Shown one piece after another: positions 62,983 through 64,000 of a DNA stretch of 64,000 nt (position 1 is its first letter; every line of letters begins with the position of its first letter). The notes beneath the pieces were generated by a model. That model searched no databases. It saw only the letters and a program-made list of their open reading frames with translations, and was not told where the DNA came from. Source of the DNA: Chromatiales bacterium (GTDB lineage: Bacteria; Pseudomonadota; Gammaproteobacteria; Chromatiales; Chromatiaceae); NCBI GenBank assembly GCA_024762475.1, contig JANTHJ010000005.1, forward strand, positions 1-64,000, read 5' to 3'. The position numbers and the translations under genes are program-made.

Positions 62983-64000
62983 GCGATTACAAAGACACCC
63001 TCAACCTCCCCAAAACTGCCTTTCCAATGAAGGCCAACCTGGCCCAGCGCGAGCCGCAGATGCTGCAGCGCTGGGAGTCTGAGGGGCTGTATCACAAGAT
63101 CCGGCAGGCGTTCGAGGCACGGCCGAAGTTCATCCTGCACGACGGTCCTCCCTACGCGAACGGTGACATCCATATCGGGCATGCGGTCAACAAGCTGCTC
63201 AAGGACATGATCGTGAAGTGCCGTACCCTGGACGGCTTCGATGCGCCCTATGTCCCCGGCTGGGACTGCCACGGCCTGCCGATCGAACTGCAGGTGGAGA
63301 AGAAGGTGGGCAAGCCGGGGCAGAAGGTCAGTGCGGCGGAGTTTCGTCAGGCCTGCCGTGACTACGCCTTCAAGCAGGTGGACCGGCAGCGGACCGACTT
63401 CAAACGACTGGGGGTGCTGGGCGATTGGGACGATCCCTATCTCACCATGAACTTCCGCCAGGAGGCGGACATCATTCGCTCCCTGGGAAAGATCGCCGCG
63501 CGGGGACATATCGTGCAGGGTGCCAAGCCGGTGCACTGGTGCATCGATTGTGGTTCTGCGCTGGCCGAGGCGGAGGTGGAGTACAAGGACAAGGAATCCT
63601 GGGCCATCGACGTGCGCTTCGCCGCGGTCGACCCGGACGGGCTGGTGGCGCGTTTCGATCCCGAGAACCCCGGTGAGGGCCCGGTATCGGTGGTGATCTG
63701 GACCACCACGCCCTGGACCCTGCCGGCCAACCAGGCAGTGGCGCTGAACGCCGACCTGGAATATGTCCTGATCCAGGCGGGCGAAGAGCGCCTGGTGCTG
63801 GCCGAGGGCATGCTGGAGTCGGCGCTGGCCCGCTATGGCATTGAGGACTGGGAGGTGCTGGGCATCACCCGCGGGGCCGAACTCGAACACCTCAAGCTGC
63901 GCCACCCCTTCTACGACCGTGAGGTGCCCATCATCCTGGGGGAACACGTCACCCTGGACGCCGGTACCGGCGCGGTGCATACGGCGCCCGGTCACGGCGT
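62979..64000 (+). CDS. ileS: Isoleucyl-tRNA synthetase (3' truncated by window edge; not in ORF track)
   Basis: GTG start overlapping the ribF stop; [57 protein letters not shown]; no stop before the window end. Confidence 0.97.
   Translation, partial: MSDYKDTLNLPKTAFPMKANLAQREPQMLQRWESEGLYHKIRQAFEARPKFILHDGPPYANGDIHIGHAVNKLLKDMIVKCRTLDGFDAPYVPGWDCHGLPIELQVEKKVGKPGQKVSAAEFRQACRDYAFKQVDRQRTDFKRLGVLGDWDDPYLTMNFRQEADIIRSLGKIAARGHIVQGAKPVHWCIDCGSALAEAEVEYKDKESWAIDVRFAAVDPDGLVARFDPENPGEGPVSVVIWTTTPWTLPANQAVALNADLEYVLIQAGEERLVLAEGMLESALARYGIEDWEVLGITRGAELEHLKLRHPFYDREVPIILGEHVTLDAGTGAVHTAPGHG

Overview
High-GC gammaproteobacterial chromosomal window made mostly of housekeeping genes: cytochrome c4, dsbA, yidD, htpX, greB, yqgE-ruvX-pyrRBC', apbE, gshB, the Pil-Chp cluster, rsmE/metF/ahcY/metK, a tkt-gap-pgk-pyk-fba cluster, purC, typA, tRNA-Pro, ispB, rplU-rpmA-obg-proB, rpsT, murJ-lspA-ribF-ileS. 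The main finding is non-coding. Two intergenic regions 2.7 kb apart (59020-59217, minus; 61737-61926, plus) look like a pair of CsrB/RsmY/RsmZ-type CsrA/RsmA-sequestering small RNAs. Each has several GGA motifs, many in hairpin loops, and an intrinsic terminator with GGA in its own loop. Each is preceded by nearly the same GacA/UvrY-like upstream element (TCAGATAAWTCCTACAA) with exactly 44 nt to a CAYACT -10-like hexamer. Other findings: an SAH riboswitch upstream of ahcY; two inverted copies of a ~240-250 bp MITE-like element with ~22 bp CTAG-ended terminal repeats, one of which supplies the stop codon of a CheW gene; a dihydroorotase homologue lacking the HxH metal site; further inverted-repeat elements inside operons; and a possible RBS-sequestering leader on a chemoreceptor gene. 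All calls come from reading the sequence. No searches or folding programs were run.
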